Positions 37,982-48,141 are shown, numbered from the stretch's first letter. The stretch is DNA of 64,000 nt from Chrysomallon squamiferum (GCA_012295275.1 CM022668.1:3423383-3487382), one strand, 5' to 3'. The notes: generated by a model from the sequence alone, not told the origin. Numbers and translations are program-made.

Positions 37982-40900
37982 CCACTCTTTCAAGTTAATC
38001 ACTTTTACCTTTCCACAGTTGATGTGTTCTGTAGCAGTTTCTCGGAAGAAGAAATATATTTTATCATCTTTATCAAAGGAACTCACAAAATTAGGATCTA
38101 AAATATGAAAAAAAAAAAAAAATTATATGTTTGAAAAATTAAAAAAACCTGTTAGAAATAACCACATATTTTGGATTTCCTATTTGCTTACTTATTTATA
38201 TTTAAAATTCTATCTTTTAACCATTACATGCTGCTGAATTTCAAAACAGTCAGCTGTATTGGATTTTTATAATGTTAAAAGTAACAATTATGCAAATAGT
38301 TTGTATTTTCAAATTTTAAAACATCTTACCATTCAACCACCTAGAGTCATACTGCTCAGTTCTCAGCTGATGGTTGTTGTCATAGATGATGGAATCACGT
38401 CCTATGAGGTCTGTCACTGTTGCTGTATATAAGCTGTCATCTGGAATGAATGAATGATTTTATTATGAATGTGGATGACATTATTTACATAAAAGAGAAA
38501 AGCCACTACAGTAATAGCTCTTATTAATTGGTAATCAGGGAAATTTTATATTTATAGGCAGATAGCACATACCTCATTTTTAATAAACCAGCAGTAATGT
38601 ATGTATGTAACAAATGTTTGGCTATGTGTGTCTGTACTGTGCTTTAACAGTTTTATTAAAAAAGAAAATAGATGAAACAGAAGATGAAGAAGAAAAATAT
38701 TTAAAAAAAAAGGAAAAAAAAGAAAAAGAAAAGATAACAAGAATAATAATAATAATAATGATAATAATAATAAAAACTAAAAATTAATTAATAAAAACAA
38801 AAACAATCTAAGAATTTTGAACAACTGTAATGTTTATTTGACAGATGAAATGAAATATAAATATATTCATAGATTCACCAAATCTTTATTTTAATACATT
38901 ACAACATTTATTCTACCAGCCAGCCTGCTTAACCCTTTCTGAGTTAAAGCAGTAACTCATTAGTCTCACATGTATGCAGTCTGTTCATGTGCCCCTAAGG
39001 GGTTAACCCTTATTAACCATGCAAATCAAAAATAAAGTTGATTTACTGAGCTCCCTTTGCCACTTCTATTCCCTGCCTGAGATTTCATTTATTCTTTCAG
39101 GAAAGATAGTGTCCCCAGGGGCCAGAATGGGGGGAAGTCAGTGGTCAGTCCTTTGTGGTTGAGTGATCACGTGCGGGAGGCTATGCTACAATAAAGTTAA
39201 TCATCAGCTTTCATTAACATTAAAGGTGCATTATTTATGGGCAACCTTCGCAGTTCAGACATTAATAACTCTGGGATGATTTAAAGCCAGGATTTCAACC
39301 CTGACTATAAATTTTCTGTTTCCTCCTCTCTTGTTTTACAGGTTAGCAGGTTTGATCCTTTATCAACAGGATGCTGTTACTCAGTTTTTAATTTTCTCAT
39401 CTCTCCTGCAGCACACATCTACAAGAGCTGCAGGGTTTTATTCACACACACCACACTGGTCAGTTCTTATCTGTATCACATTTCATACACACCACAATGG
39501 TCAGTTGTATAGATAAACAGTATTTAAAGACATCTCAATATAAAAGAAGAAACCTGGTATCATAAGTAATTTCTAGCAATTATTAGCATCAAATACACAC
39601 ACATCCACATACATAAAACTCATAACAAAGCCTTTAATTAACCAGAATGAGACAATGGTGGGAACTGTGTAAACAGAATGGAATGTATCTTTACATCTCA
39701 TTATATTATTATTTTTAAATAAAAAAGTATATTCCTTTTTGGAAAAGATAATTCATTAACATAAGCTGTAGAGAGTTGTAATTAATTCCTTTCATGTTTC
39801 ATCTCTGACATCAAACTAACAGTTTTAACTTTCATTAACTGAAAATATGAGAACACAAAAGAAAAATAAGCAGCTAGAAAATTAAAAAGGAAACTTAATG
39901 ATGAAATAAAAAGATAAAGGCCAGCTCTAGTCACTGATGAAACACTGATATGAAATATGACTCAGGATCCATCCTCCATATTCCTGTTCCAACCAGTTCT
40001 CTGATTAATCAATGTGTTTTATTTCCTGTCTGTGTGATGGTAGATATAAAATATCCTTTGCTGCTGACTAAAAACAAGAGTAGCCCATCATGTTAAAGCA
40101 GCAGGTTTCCTATCTGAATTTTTGATGATATAAACTTGATCAACAGCAAGGTATAAATGTGCTGAGTGTGTCATTAAATGTCACAAGTTTTCCTTTCTCA
40201 TCCAGACCCTTTCATGCTATAGAAGCAAATTTTAAAATACCCAATCCATCAACAGATCCAGCATCTCTCTCCTTTTACCACAATAACAAGATGATGATAA
40301 AATCAGTATAAATAACTGACTGCCTTTAATTAAAGATAGATGAGAAGTTTCCTTTAAATCCTCGTGAATAAACAATCCCATTAACTGAAGCAGAAATAAC
40401 AACCTCTTTTTAATTAGGTCATTTATAGTGTCCATGACAATGGTCATCTCAGTGTCCTGCCTCAAGCTTGACCAGTGAACCTTTATTGCAAATTAAAGGC
40501 TTCTTCTTTCAAGAAGATCAATTAAAATGTGATATGAAATTCTCTCATCATTAGCATTGTCTTCAGATGTGTGAATTCAGTTACATAATAATAAATAATA
40601 AATACATATGACAGCAGTATTAAAAAATTTATGTTTTTGTGACTTGTATACATGTATTACTAGTATCATGTACTATGGTGTTGTTGTTTACTAACACATA
40701 TTGCTGTACTATGGTGTTGTTGTTTACTAACACATATTGCTGTTGCTAACACATGTTGTACTATATGGTGTTGTTTACTAACACATATTGCTGTACTATG
40801 GTGTTGTTTGCTAACACATATTGCTGTACTATGGTGTTGTTTACTAACACATATTGCTGTACTATGGTGTTGTTTACTAACACATATTGCTGTACTATGG

Positions 40901-43900
40901 TGTTGTTGTTTACTAACACATATTGCTGTACTATGGTGTTGTTGTTATGGTGTGTTGTTTACTAACACATATTGCTGTACTATGGTGTTGTTGTTTACTA
41001 ACACATATTGCTGTACTATGGTGTTGTTGTTTACTAACACATATTGCTGTACTATGGTGTTGTTGTTTACTAACACATATTGCTGTACTATGGTGTTGTT
41101 GTTTGCTAACACATATTGCTGTACTATGGTGTTGTTTACTAACACATATTGCTGTACTATGGTGTTGTTTGCTAACATATTGCTGTACTATATATTGTTG
41201 GTGTTGTTTACTAACACATATTGCTGTACTATGGTGTTGTTTACTAACACATATTGCTGTACTATGGTGTTGTTGTTTACTAACACATATTGCTGTACTA
41301 TGGTGTTGTTTACTAACACATATTGCTGTACTATGGTGTTGTTGTTTACTAACACATATTGTTGTACTATGGTGTTGTTTGCTAAAACATATTGCTGTAC
41401 TATGGTGTTGTTGTTTACTAACACATATTGCTGTACTATGGTGTTGTTTACTAACACATATTGCTGTACTATGGTGTTGTTGTTTACTAACACATATTGC
41501 TGTACTATGGTGTTGTTGTTTACTAACACATATTGCTGTACTATGTTGTTGTTTACTAACACATATTGCTGTACTATGGTGTTGTTGTTTACTAACACAT
41601 ATTGCTGTACTATGTTGTTGTTTACTAACACATATTGCTGTACTATGGTGTTGTTGTTTACTAACACATATTGCTGTACTATGGTGTTGTTGTTTACTAA
41701 CACATATTGCTGTACTATGGTGTTGTTTACTAACACATATTGCTGTACTATGGTGTTGTTTACTAACACATATTGCTGTACTATGGTGTTGTTGTTTACT
41801 AACACATATTGCTGTACTATGGTGTTGTGCTGGTTTACTTAACACATATATTGCTGTCCTATGGTGTTGTTGTTTACTAACACATATTGCTGTCCTATGG
41901 TGTTGTTGTTTACTAACACATATTGCTGTACTATGGTGTTGTTTACTAACACATATTGCTGTACTATGGTGTTGTTTACTAACACATATTGCTGTCCTGT
42001 GGTGTTGTTTACTAACACATATTGCTGTACTATGGTGTTGTTGTTTACTAACACATATTGCTGTACTATGTTGTTGTTTACTAACACATATTGCTGTACT
42101 ATGTTGTTGTTTACTAACACATATTGCTGTACTATGGTGTTGTTGTTTACTAACACATATTGCTGTACTATGGTGTTGTTGTTTACTAACACATATTGCT
42201 GTACTATGGTGTTGTTTACTAACACATATTGCTGTACTATGGTGTTGTTTACTAACACATATTGCTGTACTATGGTGTTGTTTACTAACACATATTGCTG
42301 TACTATGGTGTTGTTGTTTACTAACACATATTGCTGTACTATGGTGTTGTGCTGGTTTACTTACTGACATATATTGCTGTACTATGGTGTTGTTGTTTAC
42401 TAACACATATTGCTGTCCTATGGTGTTGTTGTTTACTAACACATATTGCTGTACTATGGTGTTGTTTACTAACACATATTGCTGTACTATGGTGTTGTTT
42501 GCTAACATATTGCTGTACTATGGTGTTGTTGTTTACTAACACATATTGCTGTCCTGTGGTGTTGTTTACTAACACATATTGCTGTACTATGGTGTTGTTG
42601 TTTACTAACACATATTGCTGTACTATGGTGTTGTTGTTTACTAACATATTGCTGTACTATGGTGTTGTTTGCTAACACATATTGCTGTACTATGGTGTTG
42701 TTGTTTACTAACATATTGCTGTACTATGGTGTTGTTTACTAACACATATTGCTGTACTATGGTGTTGTTGTTTACTAACACATATTGCTGTACTATGGTG
42801 TTGTTTACTAACACATATTGCTGTACTATGGTGTTGTGCTGGTTTACTTACTGACATATATTGCTGTACTGTTATGTTCTGGATCAAATGGGCATTTTCC
42901 GGCTCCTTCAAATTCATTCTGCTTTTGGTAATCTGTCTTTCCCTGTAACTACATGAACATGCAAACACTTAGTGGCATACATTATATGAGAATACTTTAC
43001 ATTTGATTTGAAAAGAGTAAGATAATCAGTGCTCTCTTTCTTCTGTTTAGTATTGTTGTCATGTATGAGTAGATTTGTGCACTATACTTTTAGATATATT
43101 TTACCCACATAACTGATACTTGATCAGACAAAATGATTTAAACCAATTATTCTGTAAAACAATCTGTATTTTTTCATCATCACCACAGCATATTAATGTA
43201 GTGTCAAATAACAAAGACTGAAAGTTAGATTTTTACTAATTGTTTACACCAAAAATAAAATGATTGCTTAATAAAAAATAAAATAAAAATAAAAAGGAAA
43301 TAGAAAACAGATTGATTTACTGTGTTGTTTAATTGTTGTTGAAAAGTGATGATATGAAATTCTATAAAAAAAAAAAAAAAGTCAGTTAAAACATTATTCT
43401 GGATAACTCTGTGATTATCTTGAGATTTTTGTGTAAGCCATGACAAGTTTACGATCTATTTAAAGAAAAATGTTTTTAAAGATGAGGTGAAAGTAACAAG
43501 AAAACAGTGTTACCTGTGTGATGATGTAGTTACGACATCGAGGACTGAAGGCTGATGTACCACACACCAACAGGGTCCTGGGGTCGACCTTCACCACCAC
43601 ACGGATGTAGTTCTGACACTCTTCCTGTAAAAACACAAAAATAAATTAACAAAACATCTGTTCAAGAAGAGAAACTCTGGATAAAGAATTATGTACTGAG
43701 ATATACTCTTTGTTATTGCATCAGAAACCAGCTGTGTCTATGTACTTTATCTGAATTTTATATATATATATATATAAAGAAAAGTTAGACTTTACTGGAA
43801 CAAGATGATCATTTTAATGCTGAAATTCATAAACTGAAAACTTCATTAAGTTCATAATTAAAATATTCTGTTTTAAGTTAATCACAAAAGAGTTATTTGC

Positions 43901-46900
43901 TTTTATTTAACTTGACGGAATTAATATAATTATAAAGTATAAATCCAACAAAAGAGTTTAAAAATAATGATTTTTTGTTTATTATTAGAACATAATTAAC
44001 CCAAACAAGTTGTTTGTTTTTCTTATTAAAACCAATATAATTATTACAACTGCCAGATGTCACCTGTTTAATAACAACAGCACTTTGCTAATGACCAGAG
44101 ATACTCCACTGAACATGCCATGTAACAGATATAAAATACAGAGATGTTAAATTTAACACATACTGCTACTGTTGTTTAAAAAAAACCTTTTATTATATGA
44201 ATACTTAATAATAACAATAACAATAACAATAATAATAATATATATTTATTATTATTACTTTCTATAATTAAACAATATTTTCTAAAGTAATAAAATATAA
44301 ATACCAATTGTTTTTTCTTTTTCACCCTTTTTATTATCATGGCATAATGCAGACTGTTTTTTGTCCAAAAATATTATATCTAATATCTTTAGCCCAGCAT
44401 TGTTTCAAACTGTTGGAATTTCACATCAGTGAGGATTAGTCTTTCATTCTGTCAGTATTTCTATTTTCAGACAGTGAGCGAAAAAAGAAACTAAGAAGTT
44501 ATTTTTAACTAGGTACACAGTTTTGGAAACTAAAAACTAAAATATCACAAAAACTTTGAATCAGTGTCTTGTGATGACTCACTTCCCCTGCTCCCACCCT
44601 GACGTGATGATATCAAACAAACGTTAGCCATCACAGTTAGTACACATGACTAATACAACAAAGCTGCTAGGTAAATAGCTACATGTAATAAGAAAGAGGT
44701 CATAGTGACCTTCAACTTAACACCTTTATTTTTTTTCACCACTGTCTGCTTTACATGAAACTAGAATTAACAAAAATTTAACAGTCAAGTGTTCAGACTT
44801 GATTCGAGTTGCAGGCTATGTTACCTGCAGTGATAGTGTTTGAATTTTTCTGTTTCTACACTTCAGAAATACAATAATCCCAAAAATAAGCAATTTCTGT
44901 CAAGATTTGTATGCTGGGGCAGCCTATGCTAGCTACTTTTCTGTTAACAAGCATGAAAAAAATATATAATTACACACATAGTTTTATTTATTTATTTTTA
45001 GAAATACTTTAGTCTCCTTCTTTACACTGAAATATGCAGGATGAGAAGTCGTTTATCATTAATCTAACAGTGAATGTCACACAGAGGAAAACGTGCAGAA
45101 GCTCATCAAGTTTAGACAATCCTTATTTACACTGTGGACCCAACACAGGTGACAGGTGACAAGTTTTGACACAAGTGTTTATCTCAACAAAATTTCCTAG
45201 AAAAACAGAAACTTGGCTGTTCGTTGTCATTTAGATACCAGATAATCTTAAAATATACTGTAAAACATTAAGATTATTCTGGTTGTCAAGTTTGTCCAGA
45301 TCAGTTATCGATATTTTTTTATCATAATAGTGGAGTTTGATTATTGCAAATATCATTCTTGAATGATTACGACATGAATAATACCAGTAACAACAACATA
45401 ACAAAAAAGCTTCAAAACATGTCTTTGGGTATTTCCTACCATAGTCAATGCTCATGTGTATCAAACTTTTTGGTCTGTGCGTCCTCAATGTGAGAAAAGC
45501 AACTCATGCAGAGGTGGGTGTCCAAGTGATACAATGCTGAGTAAACTATTTTAGAAGTACAACATCAGAAAGTTTAAAAATGTATAAAATACTGGTAATA
45601 AAAAAAACAAGTATAAAACACAAAGAGCAGATTACTTCCTGATAACAGACTAAATCTAATTTGTGGCTGCAGTTTTATTTGTGCAGTTGATTAATCACAG
45701 CCACAATTATCTTGCACATCAACCTCTGAGCAACATCTACAACCCAGCTACGTTAACCTACTTGTGACAATTATCACCAACAATGGCTTCATGATGTTTT
45801 CCTACAACACTCTGAATAACACTACCAACTACAGTCTGTGTGATGTTTTCCTACAACACTATGAATAACACTACCAACTACAGTCTGTGTGATGTTTTCC
45901 TACAACACTATGAATAACATACCAACTACAGTCTGTGTGATGTTTTCCTACAACACTATGAATAACATACCAACTACAGTCTGTGTGATGTTTTCCTACA
46001 ACACTCTGAATAACACTACCAACTACAGTCTGTGTGATGTTTTCCTACAACACTCTGAATAACACTACCAACTACAGTCTTTGTAAAATACAGTAACTGA
46101 AGCCTGAATAACTGAAAAACAACACATTTTTATATTAAAAGTTAATAACTGTGATTAGTTTTTTTCCGTCACCTGATAATCAACCCTTGTCACCAAGCAG
46201 TTCACTGCAGAGGATATTTTCAATTACCAGTGCATGTTACCACATAATGAGAAAATGCACAAGGTGGCTGTTAAAAACCAGGGGATGGGGACTAGTGTGG
46301 GAAGCAGTTTGTCGGAACAGTAACACTTTGACGAGTACTTATCCAAACAACAACATATTCATCACTGTCATCAACATCTTTAGGCATCAGCTTAAAATTT
46401 CAAGTCTAAAGAAAATAATTTTCTCCTGCACTGAAGTGTTTCTGAAAGCTGTTTAAGACTGAAGCCTACAAATCTTGTAACAAAGAACTGATCTGACTGG
46501 AAGCCAGTTTTCATCAACAATACAAGAAAAACTTTAATCAACATTCAGCCTAAAGGATTTTAATAAAAACATGGAAAATTAAATATTTTCTCACAGGCCA
46601 TATTTTTAACAAGTGAATATCATACTGTTTTTGTTAGGTGTTTGTTGTTTTACCTGCTACCCAAACTAAAATTGGTTCTAATTTCTTCTGCACATAAACA
46701 TATATTGACATACTAATACAGCCAGAGACACAGGCAGATAATATAAAACTGTATGTTTAGAATTTTTAAATAAAGAGACAAACAAATTAACAGATGTACG
46801 ATTTAAATTATACTTTTTGTATTGAAAAAACATAACATGAAATTAAACTAACTAACTAACTAACTAACTAAATAAATAAATAAATAAACAAATAAATCAA

Positions 46901-47971
46901 CTTACCTGAGTTTTATGTTTTCTTGTACAAATCTTAACTTTATTCTCTTGAGCTGGCCAGGATATTTTCTGTAAAATAAATAATTATTAATTACAATACA
47001 CAAAGTTGCTTAGAATATTGAATGCATTTTTATTAAAGCTAAAACTCTGATAGAAAATATATTATAAACGTAAAAAACAATTATTATAATACAAACAATT
47101 ATTTAAATAAAACGTTTATTTTTTTATTTTTTTTAAATAACAAAACAGCAGCTATTAAAAGAAAATGCTACTTAAAGATAATAATAACATGTTAATAAAC
47201 ATACCGTATTACTTTCAAGGCTTGTAAGACTAACATTATAAACTGCATTTCTGTAAGAAAAAGCAAAGTAAAATAAAGATAAAACAGTTTATATAAATTG
47301 AGTTAAATACCAATAGCAGACATTTTATATAAATTTATTACAATAATTTACAGTTACAAGTAAGTGTAACTTAATGATATATAGTATTATCTGCACTAAG
47401 TACTGTGTTATTTAATAACACTGTATTACCTTCTGTTAAAACAATCTAGTGCAATGTATTATTAATATATTATTATACAACGACTGATTTTAATACTATG
47501 TGTTACTCAGTATACCCTCTATAAACATTTTTCAAAATTAATAATTAATATGTAATATACTTCAATTATATTATTTAAAAAAACCGTATAATGTTGTAGG
47601 TTACTTATTATATTAGTGAAAACAATGTTAGTCAACATATTTCAAAGGATAAATCACTTATCAATTTGTTTTATGTAATATGCTCTTTAATAACATCTGA
47701 ACTTAGAAACTGTCACTGTATCATCTTTTTCACCATTGAGAATCATCACAATAAACTGAAAAGCTTTGTCTTCGTTATTTTTATGTGATCCTTTATTATT
47801 AGTATCAAATAAGGCAACAGTTAAATATACTTTAATGTCAGAAAAGCAGTCACTAACATTTTTATTTCTTAAAAATCATTTAATATTATTAAATAACTTC
47901 TCCTCTGTATTAATTGGCCACTTTTTAATAAACACTGATGGCTGTTCTTTATTATTGAAAGTAACACAGGC

Positions 47972-48006
<35 letters not shown>

Positions 48007-48141
48007 GATCATGTTTTAAGGTGTGGAAGTGTATCACTGACTTGGCTCCGACAAGCATGTAGGCCCCATCGACCAGGAGAATTCTGAAACTGTCGCTCTT
48101 CTTGTCATCTCCGTAAAACAGCTGTACAGTTTCATCTTCAT
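28521..48141 (-). CDS. Sema1a: Transmembrane semaphorin, class 1 / class 6 type (17 coding exons; signal-peptide exon not found)
   Basis: Semaphorins are plexin ligands that steer axons and migrating cells; class 1 (invertebrate) and class 6 (vertebrate) members are membrane-bound and can also act as receptors. Seventeen exons were joined by splice sites; all phases agree and yield 691 residues to the stop at 28521. Order: sema domain (exons 1-13; cysteine motifs [31 protein letters not shown]; blade motifs [63 protein letters not shown]); PSI domain in exon 13 ([20 protein letters not shown]); a juxtamembrane stretch like class 6 ([16 protein letters not shown]); no Ig domain or thrombospondin repeats; membrane helix [20 protein letters not shown]; short tail ending VYL, a class II-like PDZ ligand. 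The start exon must lie above 48,141 and was not identified. Confidence 0.93.
28868..30976 (-). other. Semaphorin intron 16
   Basis: AT-rich, no exon or mobile element recognised; short (TG)n near 29,157. Confidence 0.5.
30977..31051 (-). CDS. Sema1a: Semaphorin exon 16 (juxtamembrane stalk)
   Basis: 75 nt, phase 1 to 1: [20 protein letters not shown] then SQGN. Acceptor ttcctgacag, donor gtaaga. Phases fit exons 15 and 17; phase 1-1 exons can be skipped without a frameshift, as often happens in semaphorin stalks. Confidence 0.8.
31052..31905 (-). other. Semaphorin intron 15
   Basis: Contains a poly-T run at 31,396-31,426 and the small inverted-repeat element listed at 31,586-31,757; nothing else. 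Confidence 0.5.
31586..31757. mobile_element. Small mariner/Tc1-like MITE (~170 bp)
   Basis: The left end reads GGTGGGTGCAAAAGTAGGTA followed by TACAGTA; the right end is its near-perfect reverse complement (TACTGTATACCTACTTTTGC then AACCCCCCA). TA dinucleotides flank both ends. GGG..GCAAAAGTA ends are typical of IS630/Tc1/mariner elements. No coding capacity, AT-rich interior. Confidence 0.7.
31906..32025 (-). CDS. Sema1a: Semaphorin exon 15 (juxtamembrane stalk)
   Basis: 120 nt, phase 1 in, phase 1 out: [20 protein letters not shown] then [19 protein letters not shown]. Thr/Pro-rich stalk. The acceptor is tttctaaag; a second AG six bases on would remove two residues in frame. Donor gttagt. 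Weakly conserved, so supported mainly by phase and splice sites. Confidence 0.75.
32229..32388 (+). repeat. Direct repeat, copy A (~160 bp)
   Basis: Starts GGCATATAAACACTGCTTTG and ends TACAATAAATTCAT. Same order and orientation as copy B at 33434-33594, about 90% identical by eye. Confidence 0.9.
33434..33594 (+). repeat. Direct repeat, copy B (~160 bp)
   Basis: Starts GCATATAAACACTGCTTTGT; matches 32229-32388 with scattered substitutions and short indels. The 1.2 kb spacing within one intron suggests a segmental duplication or two copies of an unknown element. Confidence 0.9.
33846..33892 (-). CDS. Sema1a: Semaphorin exon 14 (47-nt micro-exon)
   Basis: Phase 2 in, phase 1 out: [15 protein letters not shown]. 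Acceptor tttgttttcag, donor gtattt. It resembles the vertebrate class 6 sequence just after PSI (FEQDIE...G.C.), which supports a class 1/6 assignment. Too short to show up by open-frame scanning. Confidence 0.88.
34228..34522 (-). CDS. Sema1a: Semaphorin exon 13 (end of sema domain, PSI domain)
   Basis: 295 nt, phase 1 in, phase 2 out. [20 protein letters not shown] ends the propeller. VSIPLHRC then [20 protein letters not shown] form the PSI domain. Acceptor tttgccag, donor gtaggt; reading on meets a stop within the donor. Confidence 0.96.
34530..34749 (-). repeat. Microsatellites in semaphorin intron 12
   Basis: (AAT)n at about 34,550-34,581 and a compound (CAGT)n/(CTGT)n tract at 34,676-34,716. 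Confidence 0.85.
34750..34829 (-). CDS. Sema1a: Semaphorin exon 12
   Basis: Phase 2 in, phase 1 out: [20 protein letters not shown] then VMFIGT. Acceptor tatttacag, donor gtaggt. Confidence 0.94.
34830..35966 (-). other. Semaphorin intron 11
   Basis: Contains a ~14-bp repeat (GTAATCAAAGTACA and variants) at 34,852-34,925, an ACT-triplet tract at 34,990-35,030 and (ACT)n at 35,681-35,716. No exon seen. Confidence 0.5.
35967..36088 (-). CDS. Sema1a: Semaphorin exon 11
   Basis: Phase 0 in, phase 2 out: [40 protein letters not shown]. Acceptor tgtcttcag, donor gtaagt. [13 protein letters not shown] is near-invariant in class 1/6. Confidence 0.97.
36564..36711 (-). CDS. Sema1a: Semaphorin exon 10
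   Basis: Phase 2 in, phase 0 out: [20 protein letters not shown], then [20 protein letters not shown] and HPGQ. Acceptor atttctag, donor gttagt. SAVCAF and PKPHPG are family motifs. Confidence 0.95.
36864..37245 (+). repeat. 25-bp minisatellite in semaphorin intron 9
   Basis: About 14 units of TCAGTAATGTGGTATACATT followed by ATAAA, becoming more diverged to the right (TGTTATACATTATAAATCAG variants). It fills most of the intron between exons 10 and 9 and ends about 25 bases from the exon 9 donor. Confidence 0.9.
37271..37364 (-). CDS. Sema1a: Semaphorin exon 9
   Basis: Phase 1 in, phase 2 out: [20 protein letters not shown] then [10 protein letters not shown]. Acceptor tttaacag, donor gtaagt. 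Confidence 0.93.
37603..37741 (-). CDS. Sema1a: Semaphorin exon 8
   Basis: Phase 0 in, phase 1 out: [44 protein letters not shown]. Acceptor gattccag, donor gtaagt. RVARVCK..D.GG and FKARLNCS are sema hallmarks. Confidence 0.96.
38009..38097 (-). CDS. Sema1a: Semaphorin exon 7
   Basis: Phase 1 in, phase 0 out: [20 protein letters not shown] then ATEHINCGK. Acceptor atattttag, donor gtaaaa. IYFFFRE is a sema hallmark. Confidence 0.95.
38330..38440 (-). CDS. Sema1a: Semaphorin exon 6
   Basis: Phase 1 in, phase 1 out: [20 protein letters not shown] then [16 protein letters not shown]. Acceptor cattccag, donor gtaaga. [13 protein letters not shown] is a sema hallmark. Confidence 0.95.
38441..40670 (-). 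other. Semaphorin intron 5, part beyond the array
   Basis: Non-coding sequence with (AAT)n near 38,742-38,771. No exon is needed here because exon 5 and exon 6 phases join directly. Nothing else recognised. Confidence 0.5.
40671..42870 (-). repeat. 2.2 kb minisatellite built from the exon 5 / intron 5 splice-donor junction
   Basis: About 60-65 tandem units of 33 or 36 bp. On the + strand each reads TACTATGGTGTTGTTGTTTA then CTAACACATATTGCTG; in gene sense the core is ACAGCAATATGTGTTAGTAA then ACAACAACACCATAGT. The gene-proximal end unit (42,838-42,870) is the real exon end and donor: ACAGCAATATATGTCA followed by gtaagtaaaccagc. The same junction unit recurs exactly at 42,351-42,379 and, with the donor lost, near 41,829-41,857, giving a higher-order period of 487 and 522 bp. 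Because 33 and 36 are multiples of three, several frames stay open on both strands for over 500 codons; these are not proteins. Confidence 0.95.
42359..42364 (-). promoter_or_regulatory. Exact duplicate of the exon 5 splice donor inside the array
   Basis: The sequence around this site (gene sense AGTACAGCAATATATGTCA then gtaagtaaaccagc) is identical to the real exon 5 donor at 42851-42846, 487 bases downstream of it in the transcript. Whether it is ever used is unknown. Use would add 487 nt, shift the frame and run into a TAA right after the first donor. Confidence 0.6.
42852..42942 (-). CDS. Sema1a: Semaphorin exon 5, abutting the minisatellite
   Basis: 91 nt, phase 0 in, phase 1 out: [20 protein letters not shown] then [10 protein letters not shown]. 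Acceptor gtagttacag, donor gtaagt at 42851-42846. Its last ~19 nt and the donor are the outermost unit of the 2.2 kb tandem array that fills the following intron. The phase fits exon 6 (V-N-D-S-L-Y), confirming the exon across the array. Confidence 0.93.
42943..43513 (-). other. Semaphorin intron 4
   Basis: No feature apart from an A-run at 43,366-43,380. Confidence 0.5.
43514..43624 (-). CDS. Sema1a: Semaphorin exon 4
   Basis: 37 codons, phase 0 to 0: [20 protein letters not shown], then [17 protein letters not shown], the best conserved cysteine block of the sema domain. Acceptor ttttacag, donor gtaaca. Confidence 0.96.
43625..46905 (-). other. Semaphorin intron 3
   Basis: No further exon is required by phase. 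Contains the 48/49-bp tandem repeat at 45,792-46,083 and an (ACTA)n/(AATA)n tract at 46,847-46,897 directly before the exon 3 donor. Confidence 0.5.
45792..46083 (+). repeat. 48/49-bp minisatellite, six copies
   Basis: Unit TGATGTTTTCCTACAACACT followed by MTGAATAACACTACCAACTA and CAGTCTGTG, six nearly identical copies starting at 45792, 45841, 45890, 45938, 45986 and 46035; the third and fourth lack one base. Very low divergence implies recent expansion. Confidence 0.95.
46906..46968 (-). CDS. Sema1a: Semaphorin exon 3
   Basis: 21 codons, phase 0 to 0: [20 protein letters not shown] plus Q. Acceptor ttttacag, donor gtaagt. Holds the family pattern W...C preceding EECQNY. Confidence 0.92.
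47205..47250 (-). CDS. Sema1a: Semaphorin exon 2 (46-nt micro-exon)
   Basis: Phase 2 in, phase 0 out. [15 protein letters not shown] completes the GAKNAVYN motif begun in the previous exon. Acceptor ttcttacag, donor gtatgt. Confidence 0.92.
47971..48004 (+). repeat. (CAGA)n microsatellite beside semaphorin exon 1 donor
   Basis: About eight GACA units. In gene sense it is a UCUG-type tract beginning 38 nt after the donor. Confidence 0.9.
48042..48141 (-). CDS. Sema1a: Semaphorin exon 1 of those seen (sema domain start)
   Basis: 100 nt, phase 1 in, phase 2 out. Reads [20 protein letters not shown] then [12 protein letters not shown]. Acceptor ttttccag, donor gtcagt. A (CAGA)n microsatellite (47,971-48,004) lies 38 bases inside the downstream intron. 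Confidence 0.92.

Noticed and set aside
40808-42714. Open frames of up to 538 codons on + and 525 codons on - across the array
   Set aside because: Units of 33 and 36 bp are multiples of three without stops in several frames, so long frames are automatic. The region is intron of the semaphorin gene and both strands are open at once.
40671-42870. CRISPR-like array
   Set aside because: No unique spacers; units are contiguous with no alternation of repeat and spacer, in an animal genome.
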